In this document: positions 10,588 through 22,200 of the stretch, piece after piece
Numbering within the stretch: position 1 is the first letter of the stretch
Layout: each line of letters starts with the position of its first letter
Source: Gyromitra esculenta
Lineage: Eukaryota > Ascomycota > Pezizomycetes > Pezizales > Discinaceae
Assembly (NCBI GenBank): GCA_038503075.1
Contig: JBCAML010000011.1
Coordinates: forward strand, 1,116,001 to 1,180,000
Direction: 5' to 3'
DNA length: 64,000 bases
Made by a program: the position numbers and the translations under genes
The notes under the pieces: model-generated
What the model saw: the letters and a program-made list of their open reading frames with translations, nothing else
Database searches by the model: none
What the model was told of the DNA's origin: nothing

Positions 10588-11834
10588 TTAAAGCCTCGTC
10601 TGAGGCGCCTGCGCATCGATGGCAAAAATTGTGGTGGCAACGGAGGAGGGAAGTTGGCGAGTTGAGGAGGCGGGAGGATTAGGAGCATTGGCGAGATTGG
10701 TGAGGGCCCCTCTCATGGCGGGTTTTGGGCGGAGGGGCAGTTGGCGTAGGAATGGTCGTGAGCACGTAACATACATTTTCCAGTGGAACGGCGCCACTGT
10801 TTCTCTTCTTCAGAGAGCTTTCTTCGTCCATTGACCATGGTATATCGTTGGTCTTGAGGTGGACGAGAGGTTACGGTGCGACCGAAAGATAGATCCATGG
10901 GGCTAGCCCTCCTGAGTAAAGCGAGGCAGGAGTAAATGCGGCGTGAGCACTAAATTGACCCATATTGTCTCGAGCGGTTCCCCCGTTTTTCTGCTTGCGA
11001 GCTCGAATGCGGTTATCCAGTCGGGTGAGGGTGAGGATCATTTCAGGGAGGTTACCAGGGGCGATTGGCGCAAATACCATAGCTTCCTTCGCTTCTTCCG
11101 ACATTCCATGTTCGAGGGCGTCCATCTTCGATAAGTCAGCGAGGTAGGCAGAGAAGTCGCGTTTCCCTTGACGGAGTTGGTGGAGTTCTCGTCGTGGTAC
11201 CGGTTGGGTCTGGTCTCCAAAAGCGGTTTCCAGGGCTGCAATGAGTTGCTCCGCACTAGTCCAGGTAGTAAGGCCAGATGGGAGAACCGTGTGACGAACC
11301 TGTTCCAAGGCGGCTCCTTCTAACCGATTAACGAAAGCGATCATGGTGGTTTCGTTGGCGAAGAATCTCGGTTAACCGTCACGATCGTAGTTGGAGTATG
11401 AACCCTAGTTGTCGATCCATCAAACTTTTCTGGATCTGCATGCGTTCTGAGCGGTGATTGCTCGATGGCGTGGGGTGGCTGTGAGGTTAGGTGGAGCTGG
11501 TTGGACGGCGGACGCTCGTTCGCTCTTGTCGTAGTCGGGCAATAAGGCTAGCAGCCTCCGTTACCCGTTGGTCTTGTTCCGTAGCATGACGGAGAAAGAT
11601 TGTCGGTCTGAATCTGGCGGTGTTGAGTTTTACCTCATTCTCCCGTTCGCTTTCTGGGACATCGATTTGGTCTTCCAAGCGCTTTGCTTCCGAGTTCGTT
11701 GTAAAGTTCTGCAGGGTCATCTCGATAGGCCTGAGCTGAAAGCTTCTCTCATGAAAGCTGCCAAGAATGGCGCTCCTTCCATGGTGAGGTTGGTGGAGGT
11801 TGAGGTAGAAGGTGTAGATATTGGAAGAACGTAA
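10588..11834 (-). pseudogene. Gag remnant of the chromovirus, frameshifted
   Basis: A retrotransposon gag core is readable at 10871-11344 (157 codons; TFGDQTQPVPRRELHQLRQG and a following AYLADLS region are typical of gypsy Gag). It then runs into a stop. The nucleocapsid-like part continues in another frame (10713-10898), ending in a degraded zinc knuckle where the second Cys of the usual CX2C appears replaced (KCMLRAHDHSYANC). The N-terminal portion (11487-11840) is in yet another frame. So gag is split by at least two frame breaks and could not make particles by itself. Confidence 0.7.
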
Positions 11835-12259
11835 TCTCACGGTTCAGTCTCTCGTTGCCCTTCGTATCCCCCTGAAGGTGAGCAGCTACTTAAGCGAGAT
11901 ACTAACTCGTTCGAAGAGTGCGGCGTTTCTACAAGTTCTACGGATGATACTTCCAGTGCAAGATCGACGATGTTTTCACAGCGACAGCGAGGGTTCTGAG
12001 ATAGAACCGAGATAGTATTGAAAGAATACAGGTAGAAGTAAACGAGAACGTCGAAAGAAAAAGTAAAAACAAGAACGACCAAAATCCTTCACTTAAATAC
12101 CCCGCTTTTCTGTAACACCAACAACAACTCGACAACAACCGAAACACAAAGACATTATCCCGATAACCAAAATATACCCGAACAACAAAGAACTTATACA
12201 ACCATCAATAACAAAACCAATAACCAAACCATGATTCCTTTCCTTACCAATCCATGAAA
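11835..12259 (-). repeat. 5' LTR of the chromovirus (family A)
   Basis: 425 bp, aligned end to end with the 3' LTR at 6469-6916 but with indels. It lacks the TTGCTTAAGGAGAG block and has a shortened AAGCCCTTCAG region. It is probably the element promoter when read on the minus strand; a TATA-like GGGTATTTAAG is present near the middle in antisense view. Confidence 0.8.
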
Positions 12260-12261
12260 CC

Positions 12262-12418
12262 TTACGCTGTCGCCGTCCTCAAGTCCTCTATACTTGAACA
12301 CTCCGTAGAGCCTGTGGAATCTCGTAAACACTCTCGTCGCTTAGTTTTCCCTTCAAGTAGAACTGCTCATCTCGGGGGATACCTGAGAGCTTGAAGATAA
12401 ACCTCGCCCCTTGAGAAC
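12262..12418 (+). repeat. Repeat C, copy 2
   Basis: Directly after the 5' LTR of the chromovirus. It shares ordered blocks with 3886-4038: CTGTCGCCGTC, GTAGAGCCTGTGGAATCTCG, TTCAAGTAGAACTGCTCATC, GGGGATACCTGAGAGCTTGA, CCTTGAGAA. The same sequence also follows LTRs elsewhere, which suggests either an insertion hotspot or a piece of a related element. Confidence 0.6.
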
Positions 12419-12429
12419 ATATGGACTAG

Positions 12430-14014
12430 TGTTCAATTCCGACCATGTTTGTTATTATTAACCTTGGTTGATTATTAATAAGATTCAGATTGGATGTTTG
12501 GTTTCCTTGTGTCATCAATGGCCGACCCTTTTGATCAATACTTCCCTGATTCGCTTATATGTTGTATCGCTGGTTAATTCTGACAATCATGTCATACAAT
12601 AATGAGAGGGGTAGGAGCGAAGGAAAGCGTTTCAGGGTTTATGGGATTTCTCCATGTTAGTTCATGTTATTACATAGCCTTTGTATTCGACGCTTGACTA
12701 CTATAAGTAGTCCAGTGTTCTACGGTTGAGAAGGGTCTTCTTCCTGATCATTAGCGACAAAGAGCGAGTCTGATCAATATTATATTGTATAGCTTAGTGG
12801 TATACGACTTTCATTCATACTCTCCAGGTCCTGCGTTCGTTTCATCTTCAAGTAATACTTTCTTCATGCAAAGAATCCTTTATTTCTTCAAGAGACTTTG
12901 TTGTTGCGACACGCGACACGAACCTCAAAGTCACAATGCGTCCACAACAGACATCGTCCTTCCAGATTGGTTAGACAAAGAGTATATTGGAACGAACACG
13001 ATACCCAACAAGCAAAGCAAGCGATATTCAAACTACACCCCAAGCGACCTTCAAAGATTAGTTATTAAATCCTTATTGAAGTTCTTCACGTAACTTTGAT
13101 CCCTACTTAACCCTACTTATCTTTTAGCGTTCATAAGAAGTTAGACTTGCGTCACAGATATTGTGTTGCATGGATAAAGAACCGGGCAGGTTATAGCGTC
13201 TAGATTGTTATCTAAAGCTTCTTGGAGATTTCCTGTGCGGTAAGAAGTACCGGTCTTACAGTTTATTTCGTTGTTGTTCGTTATGTTTCCTTTGGTTTCC
13301 TTTACAATGAGTCATACGTTTGTCATCAGAAAGATGGAATATGGGTATATAAGCGAAGGGTTTTCCCCTCTTGTTGTAAAGACTGCATTCTTACCGCACA
13401 GAATCTCCAAGAAGTTTTAGATAACAATCTGTACGCTATAATTCCGCCTATTGCTATCCGCAACACAATACACAGGCGCAAGTCCTAACTGCTTCTTATG
13501 AACCGCTAAAAGATAACCGTAGTGCTCAAAGAGGACGAAAGAAAGCTTCACAAGAACTTCCAATAGTAAGCGTTTTAATAACTAACGCCCGCTAAGCGCT
13601 CATAAGCGAGATAAAAGTAATTCACAAGAAAAGAAAGAAATTGCACAAGTAATTTTGCTAAAACAATATAATATCGATAAGCGCTCGTTCTTCGTCGCTA
13701 ACGATCCCAAGGAAGACTCTTCTCAATCTGCAGAACACTGACTACTTATAGTAGAAGCGTCGAATACAAAGCGCTATGTAATAACATGAACTAACATGAA
13801 GAAATCCCATAGACCCTGAACGCTTTCCTTCGCTCCTACCCTCTCATTATCGTATGGTGCGATTGTCTAATTAACCTACGACGCAACGTATGTCGAATCT
13901 AAGTGTCGATCGAAAGAGTCGGCCATTGATAAATGAGGAAGCCAAACATCAAATCCAGAATCTTATTAATAATCAGCCAAGATTAATAATAGCGACATGG
14001 TCGAGGATTGAGCA
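12430..14014. repeat. Large imperfect palindrome (fold-back structure)
   Basis: Left arm 12430-13260 and right arm 13375-14014 are reverse complements with a 114-bp spacer. The outer parts (for example GACCATGT...TTATTATTAA and GAGAGGGTAGGAGCGAAGGA on the right arm's complement) match outside any LTR sequence. The inner parts are degraded family B LTR in opposite orientations. The left arm is longer because it holds a stretch of about 230 bp (about 12786-13040) with no counterpart on the right. The spacer is a scrap of inverted family A LTR. The outer ends read TG and CA but I find no target duplication. No coding sequence is credible. Confidence 0.8.
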
Positions 14015-14120
14015 TAGTCGTATGTGTGCATCATGTAAGCCAAATTATCGTAGCATTAAAATTTCTGCGAAATGGGTATAACGACATTTGTTGTCTTTCT
14101 TTCTTATAACAGCAACGTCT

Positions 14121-14528
14121 TTTCACGGATAAGGATGGGTAATGGGTCAGGGATATTTGGCAGGTTGTGATAGGGTCTCGGTTCAGGTTATAATGTCTTT
14201 GTGTTTCAGTTGTCACCGGTTATGAGGCATTGGAGTTGGAAAGCGGGGTATTTAAAGGATGGGTTTTGTGCGCTTGTATCGTCTCTTTTCTCTTTTCTTA
14301 AGCAACGTTCTTACTTTACTTCTACTGTATTGTTTTAATACTACCTCGATTCTACTCAGAATCGCCATGATCATTGTCGTATAAACCTTTCTGACAGCTC
14401 GCGCAGAGTTAGGCCGCGTAGGACACAGTAGAAAGCTTGTCGTGACTCTTGTCGCTTGATCTCTCGCTTAAGTAGCACTGCTCACCTTCAGGGATACTGA
14501 AGGGCTTAACAAGGGTCAAACCGTGAGA
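14121..14528 (+). mobile_element. Solo LTR, family A, TSD CGTCT, opposite orientation
   Basis: On the + strand it reads TTTCACGGAT ... AACCGTGAGA, the reverse of the other family A LTRs. It is flanked by CGTCT at 14116-14120 and 14529-14533, a perfect 5-bp target duplication that fixes the LTR ends. It is a solo LTR. Confidence 0.88.
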
Positions 14529-14615
14529 CGTCTTCTATAGTCACTCTTGTATTTCGCGATATAAACGCTCAATTACTGCATCGTAATCCTTCATTGTCTT
14601 CGAATCACTATCCAG

Positions 14616-14716
14616 GAGAATTCGTAGAGCGCTGTGGAATCTTTGCATCTTTCTCGTTGTTAGTTTCTCGTCAAGTAGCTGTTCTTTAAATCGGGGATCA
14701 GAGAACGACGAAAACC
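14616..14716 (+). repeat. Repeat C, copy 3 (interrupted by an LTR)
   Basis: It carries GTAGAGCGCTGTGGAATCTT and GTTAGTTTCTCGTCAAGTAG as in the other two copies, and breaks off at AAACC where the LTR 14717-15146 is inserted. The tail of the repeat (CTCACTCCTTGAGA) resumes after the LTR at about 15150. This shows repeat C is older than that LTR insertion. Confidence 0.6.
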
Positions 14717-15146
14717 TCTCGCGGATTGAGTTCATCGTTAAGCCCTTCAGTATCACGAAGGTGAGCGATCTTCTTAATGAGGTATCAACGCGTTCAAAGA
14801 GTGCAGCGTTTCTACAGGTTCTACAATGGATCTATCTCAAGGCGAGATAAGTGCAGCGAAGTGAACAGCGACAGCGAGGATTCTAAGATAGAACCGGGAT
14901 AGTATTTCTGACAAGTACAGGAGAATGTAAACGAGAATGTTGCTTAAGGAAAGAAGAGAAAGAGAAACAAGAGCGACCAAAATCCTTCCTTAAATACCCC
15001 GCTTTCCTGTAACACCAACAACAACCTGACAACCATTATTCCAATAACCAAAACATAACCGAACAACAAAGAAATTATACAACCATCCAAACAATGATAT
15101 AACCAACAACCAAACCACGATTCATTCTCTAAGTCAATCCATGAAA
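14717..15146 (-). mobile_element. Solo LTR, family A, TSD AAACC
   Basis: It runs from TCTCGCGGAT to CCATGAAA and is flanked by AAACC at 14712-14716 and 15147-15151, a perfect 5-bp duplication. Its insertion split a copy of repeat C. The 151-codon minus-strand frame 14944-15399 runs through this LTR into flanking DNA and is not a gene. Confidence 0.85.
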
Positions 15147-15536
15147 AAACCTCACTCCTTGAGATAGATGTTCTGAGACAGTAGGGTGCGGAAATGGATC
15201 GTATAGGTGCGAATGGGGAAATAAGTGGTTGGTGAAGAGAATTTACTGGTGCGGTGGAGATATGGTTATAAGGGAGTAGACTGACGAAGAAGAGGAAGAG
15301 GAAGAGAGAGAAAAAGAGGAGAGGCATGAGCAAGACGAAATGGAGTATGATGAGTTTGATGAACGGTATTGGTGAGACAGAATGTTTTGTGTTTACCACT
15401 TTGGGTAGAGAAAGTGGACGTCCAGCATTACGGAAATGCCGAGTCAGATTGTCGTTTGTGTTTAAGTTTGTTATTTAGTTTTGTTTTTCCTTTTGCTTAC
15501 CGCCATAACCCATGAGGTTGGATGCGTGTATGATAA

Positions 15537-15558
15537 ATCTATCTATCTATCTATCTAT
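15537..15558. repeat. Microsatellite (ATCT)n
   Basis: About five and a half tandem ATCT units. Simple sequence with no coding role. Confidence 0.9.
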
Positions 15559-15732
15559 AGCTATCTTGTCATGCATTCGCGGATTCCTCTACTGTAAGAC
15601 GCCGGGAAGCGACAGGAAATGCAGGGTTTTCGCCTTCTAATCGTGATTGACAGCTTGGATCTCTAGTTAGAAGTCCTCTATTCGCTCTTTATTAAAGTAT
15701 GGTGTGAATAGGCCTCACAACACTATACTTGT

Positions 15733-15865
15733 GTCAGGCAAGAAGTTTGGAAAAACAAGGGGAATCCCTGCGGCAAATAGGACATCTATGATTCGCGACT
15801 TTGAAGTCTTCTAGCCAATCAGTACCCTAGGGATCTCCCTTGTTTTTCCAAACTTCTTACCCGAC
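15733..15865. mobile_element. MITE-like element with 37-bp terminal inverted repeats
   Basis: The left end 15733-15769 (GTCAGGCAAGAAGTTTGG then AAAAACAAGG) is an inverted copy of the right end 15829-15865, with only a few mismatches. Only about 60 bp lie between the arms. There is no coding capacity. No target duplication is obvious, so this could also be a simple hairpin. It lies upstream of the giant gene. Confidence 0.6.
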
Positions 15866-16292
15866 GCGAGTAGCTGGCGTCTAAGCTCCGGCACCCCATT
15901 GGGCAGAACTGCGGATAACGTGATTCAGGCAACCAGCTGTACCGCAAACGGTAGCGGGGTTGATGGGCATTCACTTAACTCAATTCGTTTGATGTTTATA
16001 TTCAGTACTTGAGAGCTACAACACAGCTTAGTCCGTCTAAATTCAATTCTCAATTACTCACATCTGGATCATTCCTTAATAGTTCTTGTAGTACATTATC
16101 GGTTAACAAAACTAGAAGAACATCCTCCCCAATTCTGCAAAACTCCAATCAAAATCAAAAAAGACATAGCTCCCACTGCCCTCCAATCGCAAATCTGTGA
16201 GCTTGGCCGTTCCCGTGAAAATGCCACCAGAAACGAGAGGTTTGCCCCTCATTGTTTGCCTTTAATAGCTATGAAGGTCGTTATAAGGCCTG

Positions 16293-19200
16293 ATGAGTTT
16301 GCCACCTGAAAAAAATGGCTATATTGGTAGACGTACTGGCTTATCTATTGTCTTAACAGGTCAAATAGATTCGAAGAATCTGGAGTTTATCATCACTCAC
16401 GTTTTCCTGCCACCAAAATTACCCGAAAAAGCGGACGAAGATGTACAGATGAAGAATTTTGCGCTTCTGAATGTAATCAAGGGCTCTGCGAAAGAATACC
16501 AAAAGCAGTTGATAGGACCCCACCCGCGGTGGGGTTGGTGCACTAAGATGCTTTTCACCATGGCAAGCCTCCAAAGCGGTAGATCTTTTGCCAAGGCAAA
16601 GATTAAAGATGCAATAAGAAAGATGTGTACTGGAGGTAATAATCCTTTAGGCTATGTGCTACAAGGTTGTTTCATGTTCTGACCTCTTGATAGACGTTCT
16701 GGCACTATATATCGGTGCTCAAAACGCCAGTATCATTATGCGTCAATCGAAAAATGAAATGATATTCGAATCGTTTGAAGCTTCCCCAAGGGCTGCCATT
16801 GTCATGGGTTGTGAAGGCAGGCTGCGATGTTCCTATCCAGGGCCAGCTATTGCCGTAAGCCTCGAGAAGATCAAAGACCCTACGTTTCTCAACGAGTTTT
16901 TGTCCTTTCTTGAGCAGATGAATGGCGAAAGACTAGAAGAAGCGATGTCGACAACTTCTAAAGGTGGATCAAAGCACATTGAGACCAGAGATACAGCAGA
17001 TCCGAGGTTCATTACTGAAATGCTTACCGGGGTCTTACGTGGCATGGGAAGACCGGCGGAGATCGAACGAATGCAGAAATACCCTGGCGGAGATCTCCCC
17101 TCTGGCTCGTCGTGAGGGTGGCTTTGCAATCCACGCTTGATCGCGCAACTGGTAGCCAACCGTATAGCCAGTATAAAGCTTTCATGATGTTCCTCATGGC
17201 AGATATTTTGGAATTAGCGTTGAAGCAACAGTTACCCAGTGACATCTTATTTGTGATGAACGCGAAGCTGAGTCGTCGGGCGTACAAGATGAAGGAACAA
17301 ATGCCAAAGCTCCTCTTAACCAAAGTTTCTAACCAGGTCAATAGGACGGCCCAGATCCTGGGAAGGAGATGGCAGCGGAGTTGTTCAGCACAACTTAGTT
17401 GGAAGCCCCAGACTCTCTCCTTCAAAAAAGACACACTGCTCTCGTTAGTTAATAGTGGCCAATATCTTGCGGCTGTTAGAAATCGGCAGGTTTCTACAGA
17501 AAAACCAGTCGGATTCGACCCTGACCACAGCCCGCGTGATAATTCCCTATCAGTGAATTTTCCCACGCGAGAAATCGCAAACACGTCGGGAGTCGAACGG
17601 GAAATTGCACTAGCAGATTTAGAGCTCTGGGTCCAAAACTGCCTAGATGACTGGGCCACGACGAATACATGGAATGAGGAAGCTTTTGAGGAACTTTCAA
17701 GGTCTATCAGTGATTACATGTCTGCTGGGAAAGAGGCCTACGCACACAACCCCGAGAGTATGTCAATATTGATATTGACGACGATGGAACTGTGGATTGC
17801 ACTGGATAGATTGGTTGTGCAAAAGTATCCATTGCTGTCTGACTATCTTCTCGAATTCCCGGGAAATATTTTCGACAAACTTTTGCTCCCCAGGCACCAC
17901 CAAATGAAACGACTCCTCCAAATCGAACGGTACATGCACAAACGTCGTACGGAAGCCGATCCATCTAACCCATCGATATTTTCCGACGATGTAAATAGCA
18001 AAACCTTTGCCGTACGGTACTTCCAGACCTCACGCATGCACCAAGCACTTAGACAGTTTATTGAAGCAGAGGCAGAACTCGAACGGGGCGAGAAATATGA
18101 CGAGTTCGACGAAAAGGCCCAAGAGTACAGCGAATTGATAACGGAGGCCAGAGACCAAGAGTGTGAGGTTAGCTATAATCGTCGAGGGAATCGTATCCAT
18201 GAGCACTGGCATTGCCATAAGTGCCTTCTCAGTAAACGCGCACGAAGTATCAAAATCGACGTTCATGAATGGCCACTCCCAGAACAAGAACAAGAATGCT
18301 TGACGGTTATTTTCGAGCTTCAATGTCCTAAAGAATTTTCTATATGGAGGGATACAACCTATCGGATTCTTGTGGATGTTCTTAGCCCCCAATCCCCTCA
18401 ACTTGGGAATTTTTCTGAGCCACTCGAAGAGCTCCGGAGTTATCATGGTTTACAAAAGTACTATGACAACCCGGACCAGCAACTTAATTGGTCATCGAAG
18501 ACTAAGTCTATCCGAAAGTCTCACTACGGCGGAATCTCATTCCCAATCTCGCGTCGTAAAGTTTGTGTTAAAAATTCTCTGCAATATGGACGGTTCGATT
18601 CCTCTGGGACAGGGTGGGCATATGAAAACATCGGCAAGTGTGACCTGCAAGAATTCTGCATTTTTAAAATACCCGATGGCCCCTACCAGGGATTACGGCA
18701 CACAATCGAGGGTAGTTTATATACGTCCAATCAGGTTATCTCTGATCAATCCGAGTGCCCGATTCAGTTATCAATGCATGAATATCTGGCATTTGGTATG
18801 CTCCGAGAAGGGTACCGGCTTCAGTGGCTGAACATCACTAGGGAGTTAAGAGCAAACATCCTCACCTTTAGCCACAAGGCAGTGAATATCCTATTTATGG
18901 AAGCTGATGGCAAGCTGGGCCCTCTGATATGATAAGCAGTTCAAGAGAATCCCACGCAATTCTCGAGAACTTTCAGTTTGGATGGACTCTACTCCTTGAG
19001 TTGGAAGATATGCTTACTAGGATCGAAGCAAATTGGTTGGAAGGCGTTTCCGCAAGAACTTTGATTTATTTGACTACACGCCTTTTATCTATAACCAACC
19101 ATACAGACATCGAAGGCGGCGCCATTTATATTTTGCACAGGGCTCGCACAGTAACCAGGGAATGGACTACTCAATTAATTGCTCAGTTGCTGAAGTGTGA

Positions 19201-22200
19201 GAAGCAAGAAGATGTGAGAGACCTGCAACTTCGGGCATTAGAAATGGCAGCTACTTGTCGAGCAACTTACGACGTCGACCACAGTTGCTTGCGCCGTGTT
19301 CTCAAATCCAATGAAGATATTAAAATCCTAGTTGATTGCGCTATTTTCATCCACGATAATACCCCATCAACTCTATACAAGCTGCCTCTCTCAACACGTA
19401 TTCTTCTAGATCGAGATCGAAGATTGTCCCATAAACTTGAGCACCGACTTCGGCAGCTGGTGTTGGTGCGAGGAAGGGGCCTCCATAGAAGTATATCAAA
19501 AATGTGGGAAGGTTATAGATCCGATTCCCTGTGGAAATGCCTATACACACCAAACCATAGGTGGGTAGAAACAACAACCACTGCTAAACCCGGAGTTAGT
19601 TCGCAGTCAGTACGCTATAACTTACTTGATGGTCAATTGCTTATTGATGGATTACCGCTCGCGAGGTTGCCCGATGATTATGTTTCACATCCAACTTATA
19701 CGAGGCTATTTGGCGAAGTGAGTGAACAAAATATCACTTGTGGTTAGCTAACAAGGGTGGAAACTGATATTGCTACGTATCTCAGAAAGTGCTCGATGTA
19801 TATCCTTCACGCATTCCCGGGATGCTTTTTCAAATTCGGCATGAAATATGCGGTCATCTGGTATTTATCATTCCTAAATTTAAGCCCGAAACTTTTGACA
19901 GATGCATAGGTAAATTTCGGGATGCAACAAGAGGAGCTTATCATCAAAACCACAAAAGATGAAAAGGAATACGAACTTGTGCCTCACACAAAGTTGATTG
20001 GCGACCTTTCAGCACACTTTGTCGAACAGTATTTCCATTGGCTAAATGTTGCGGATGGCGAACTTGAGTTCCGGCCCAAGGATCGCCCATGGGAGATACA
20101 AATATCTAGAAACTGGCGCCTATCGTACTTAGGAAACAAATCTCGCATGACCTTAGGTCGCAAAATCATGTGCGATATTCGAAAACCAACGGCAACAATG
20201 ATTAGCTCTGTGCTTGGTCGACTAGAATACCCAAAATATATCGATATTAGGTTCGATCGAGACAGTCGAAAAGTTTGGGCTCACCTACCACGATTGAAAT
20301 TGATTTTCTTTATCAATCAAAAGAACGAGCTAGAATGCCAACAGTTTCGAGATATGGTTGTTGATCACAATCAGGATATTGGTACGCTTAATGGTCTTGT
20401 AAATCGGCTCGTAATGCGTCAGAAAACGGTGCGCAGTGTTATTATTCCTCGTGGCAAGGTTGATTATGAGCAAGTCGAAAATCATGTCAGTGTTAAGATA
20501 AAAACGGAAGATCCTAACATAGAGAGGGTTAATTACCACGTTTACACGGTTGACGACAAGCTTGGCCGGCTTGTAGGTAATGATAGTCTAGCCAGCCACC
20601 TTTACAAGATATACCTTCACGCCGTAACAGCACATTGCCTGCCAGATACACTCACCGGCCGTACAGGCACTGAGGAAGCACTGGCCAATCTAAAATCTGC
20701 AGCTACATGGTCATTTCAGAAATTGGAAAAAGAGGAAATCGAACTCTTAAGGCTCATTGCGTCACTCACACCAACCCGTGCCTATTACCCTCAGCATCTG
20801 CGAGTAATGCAAACGGTAAACTGGAATAGTCTTTCGCCGGTTGCGCAACACGACGAATTCCACACAATTGCGGCGTCTATTTTCAATCATGCAAGTCGAT
20901 TCCATATCTTTAGAGAGGACAACACACTTGCAGCGTATCTCGAGTCCGAGAATAACACCTATTTGCTAGGAAGAGCCGCAGCTCGAAATGCTGTCTTCCG
21001 AAGAGACGAATTCGGAGGCTCACTTTTGAGAATTGCTAAAGACTCTTCATACGCTGCGCGACACATGGTCTTAAATAACGTTAAGGAAGCTCGGGTTTGT
21101 AAGGTTGCCGAGGCAGTGGAAAGCTGGACTCCAAATCTACCTGTGTGCTCGCGGTTGATCGATACACTCGAAAGTTGGCAAGTGGTTTTTGGCGATTTAG
21201 ATTACGCGGGACTGCCACTTGGATTCGATTGTGCTTTGCTTGACGGGAACTTCGCGTCCATTTGGGGCCGTCTGTACAATGGCCTATGTCGAGCTAGTAA
21301 ACAACAGAATAGGTATCAGTTGATTTTTATGCTGAGTGCGATGGCCTATTCTGGATCAGTGGATCTACCATTGATTGGCACATTTCTAGCATTCGCAACA
21401 AACGCTAGGTTTCGCTTGTATGACCCACCGGCGCATTCGCGATATGATCTGAATAATCAATACGAGCCCGACGAGAATGAGTTGGTCGAAATAGTGAAGA
21501 ATTGCTCTGTTCCTTTTGAGGATAGCCCCGAAGCTTTTCTGGTTGCTACGTACAAGGATACTCTTACAACACTGCAGCTACGTCGGGAGAAGATATTTAA
21601 GGAAAACCTGAAATCTGAAGCGGAATCTCTTGTTTCCTACCTAAAATCCCAATGGCCTTGCCTCAAACCCACTTCTCCATCAAAAAAGCGGTACCCTCAT
21701 CTTATTATAGAAGAAGCCATTGGAGAAGTGAATTTTTGGTTTGGAAGTTGTTACAAAAATAAGGAATTACACGATCATGTTAAGAAAATACAAGATGAAT
21801 TAGACAAAGTATCACCAGATCTAAATAATCCCCTTCGGATGTGTACGTTTCAACCATGCGAAATTGTTCTACCTCGGCGACCCACAGCCCTCACCTTAGA
21901 ATATCTTTTCCTCCGAGATCCACCTGTTATTCCTATCAATGGTGTACCAGCAATTCCGCCACAGGCACAGATAACAAGTTCCGAGGGCGAAAAACACTTG
22001 GAGTCACTATTGCTAGAGTTTTCCGCAGCTTATCCTAATGGATTCGAGAATCAGTACGCCAATAGTATGCTTGCAAGTTTCAGAGCTCTCGAAAAGCAGG
22101 CATCTTCAGCTGCTTCAAGATCATCTTCGATAGAAACCTTACCAGAAGCGGAGTACAAAAGTCATCTCCTCGCGCTTTCTCTGTCCATCCAGAAGAAGTT

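Larger units (their letters stand above)
6469..12259 (-). mobile_element. Near-complete Ty3/gypsy chromovirus (LTR retrotransposon)
   Basis: A 5.8-kb element read on the minus strand: 5' LTR 11835-12259, broken gag (about 10.6-11.8 kb), intact pol (6904-10542), polypurine tract and 3' LTR 6469-6916. Domain order in pol is protease, reverse transcriptase, RNase H, integrase, chromodomain, which defines a chromovirus. The outer flanks (CTACA left, CCTTA right) do not form a clean target duplication. The two LTRs differ by many substitutions and several indels, unlike a young insertion. The element may be old, or a recombinant of two copies. Its solo relatives lie on both sides. Confidence 0.9.
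15152..16292. other. Intergenic region between the TE cluster and the giant gene
   Basis: It holds a short purine-rich stretch (about 15280-15330), a tetranucleotide microsatellite and a MITE-like inverted repeat, described separately. Otherwise I see no gene. The promoter of the DUF3638/DUF3645 gene should be here but no clear element stands out. Confidence 0.5.

Noticed and set aside
12785..13093. 102-codon frame in the left arm of the palindrome
   Set aside because: It crosses the arm-specific insert and degraded LTR sequence; its last part is LTR sequence shared with non-coding copies.
14944..15399. 151-codon Leu/Phe-rich frame on the minus strand
   Set aside because: It runs from flanking DNA into a solo LTR; the hydrophobic look comes from purine-rich DNA read in antisense.
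18900..18932. An intron explaining the frame change in the giant gene near 18,905
   Set aside because: The only possible GT-AG pair would give a 36-nt intron and remove conserved residues; a one-base loss explains it better.
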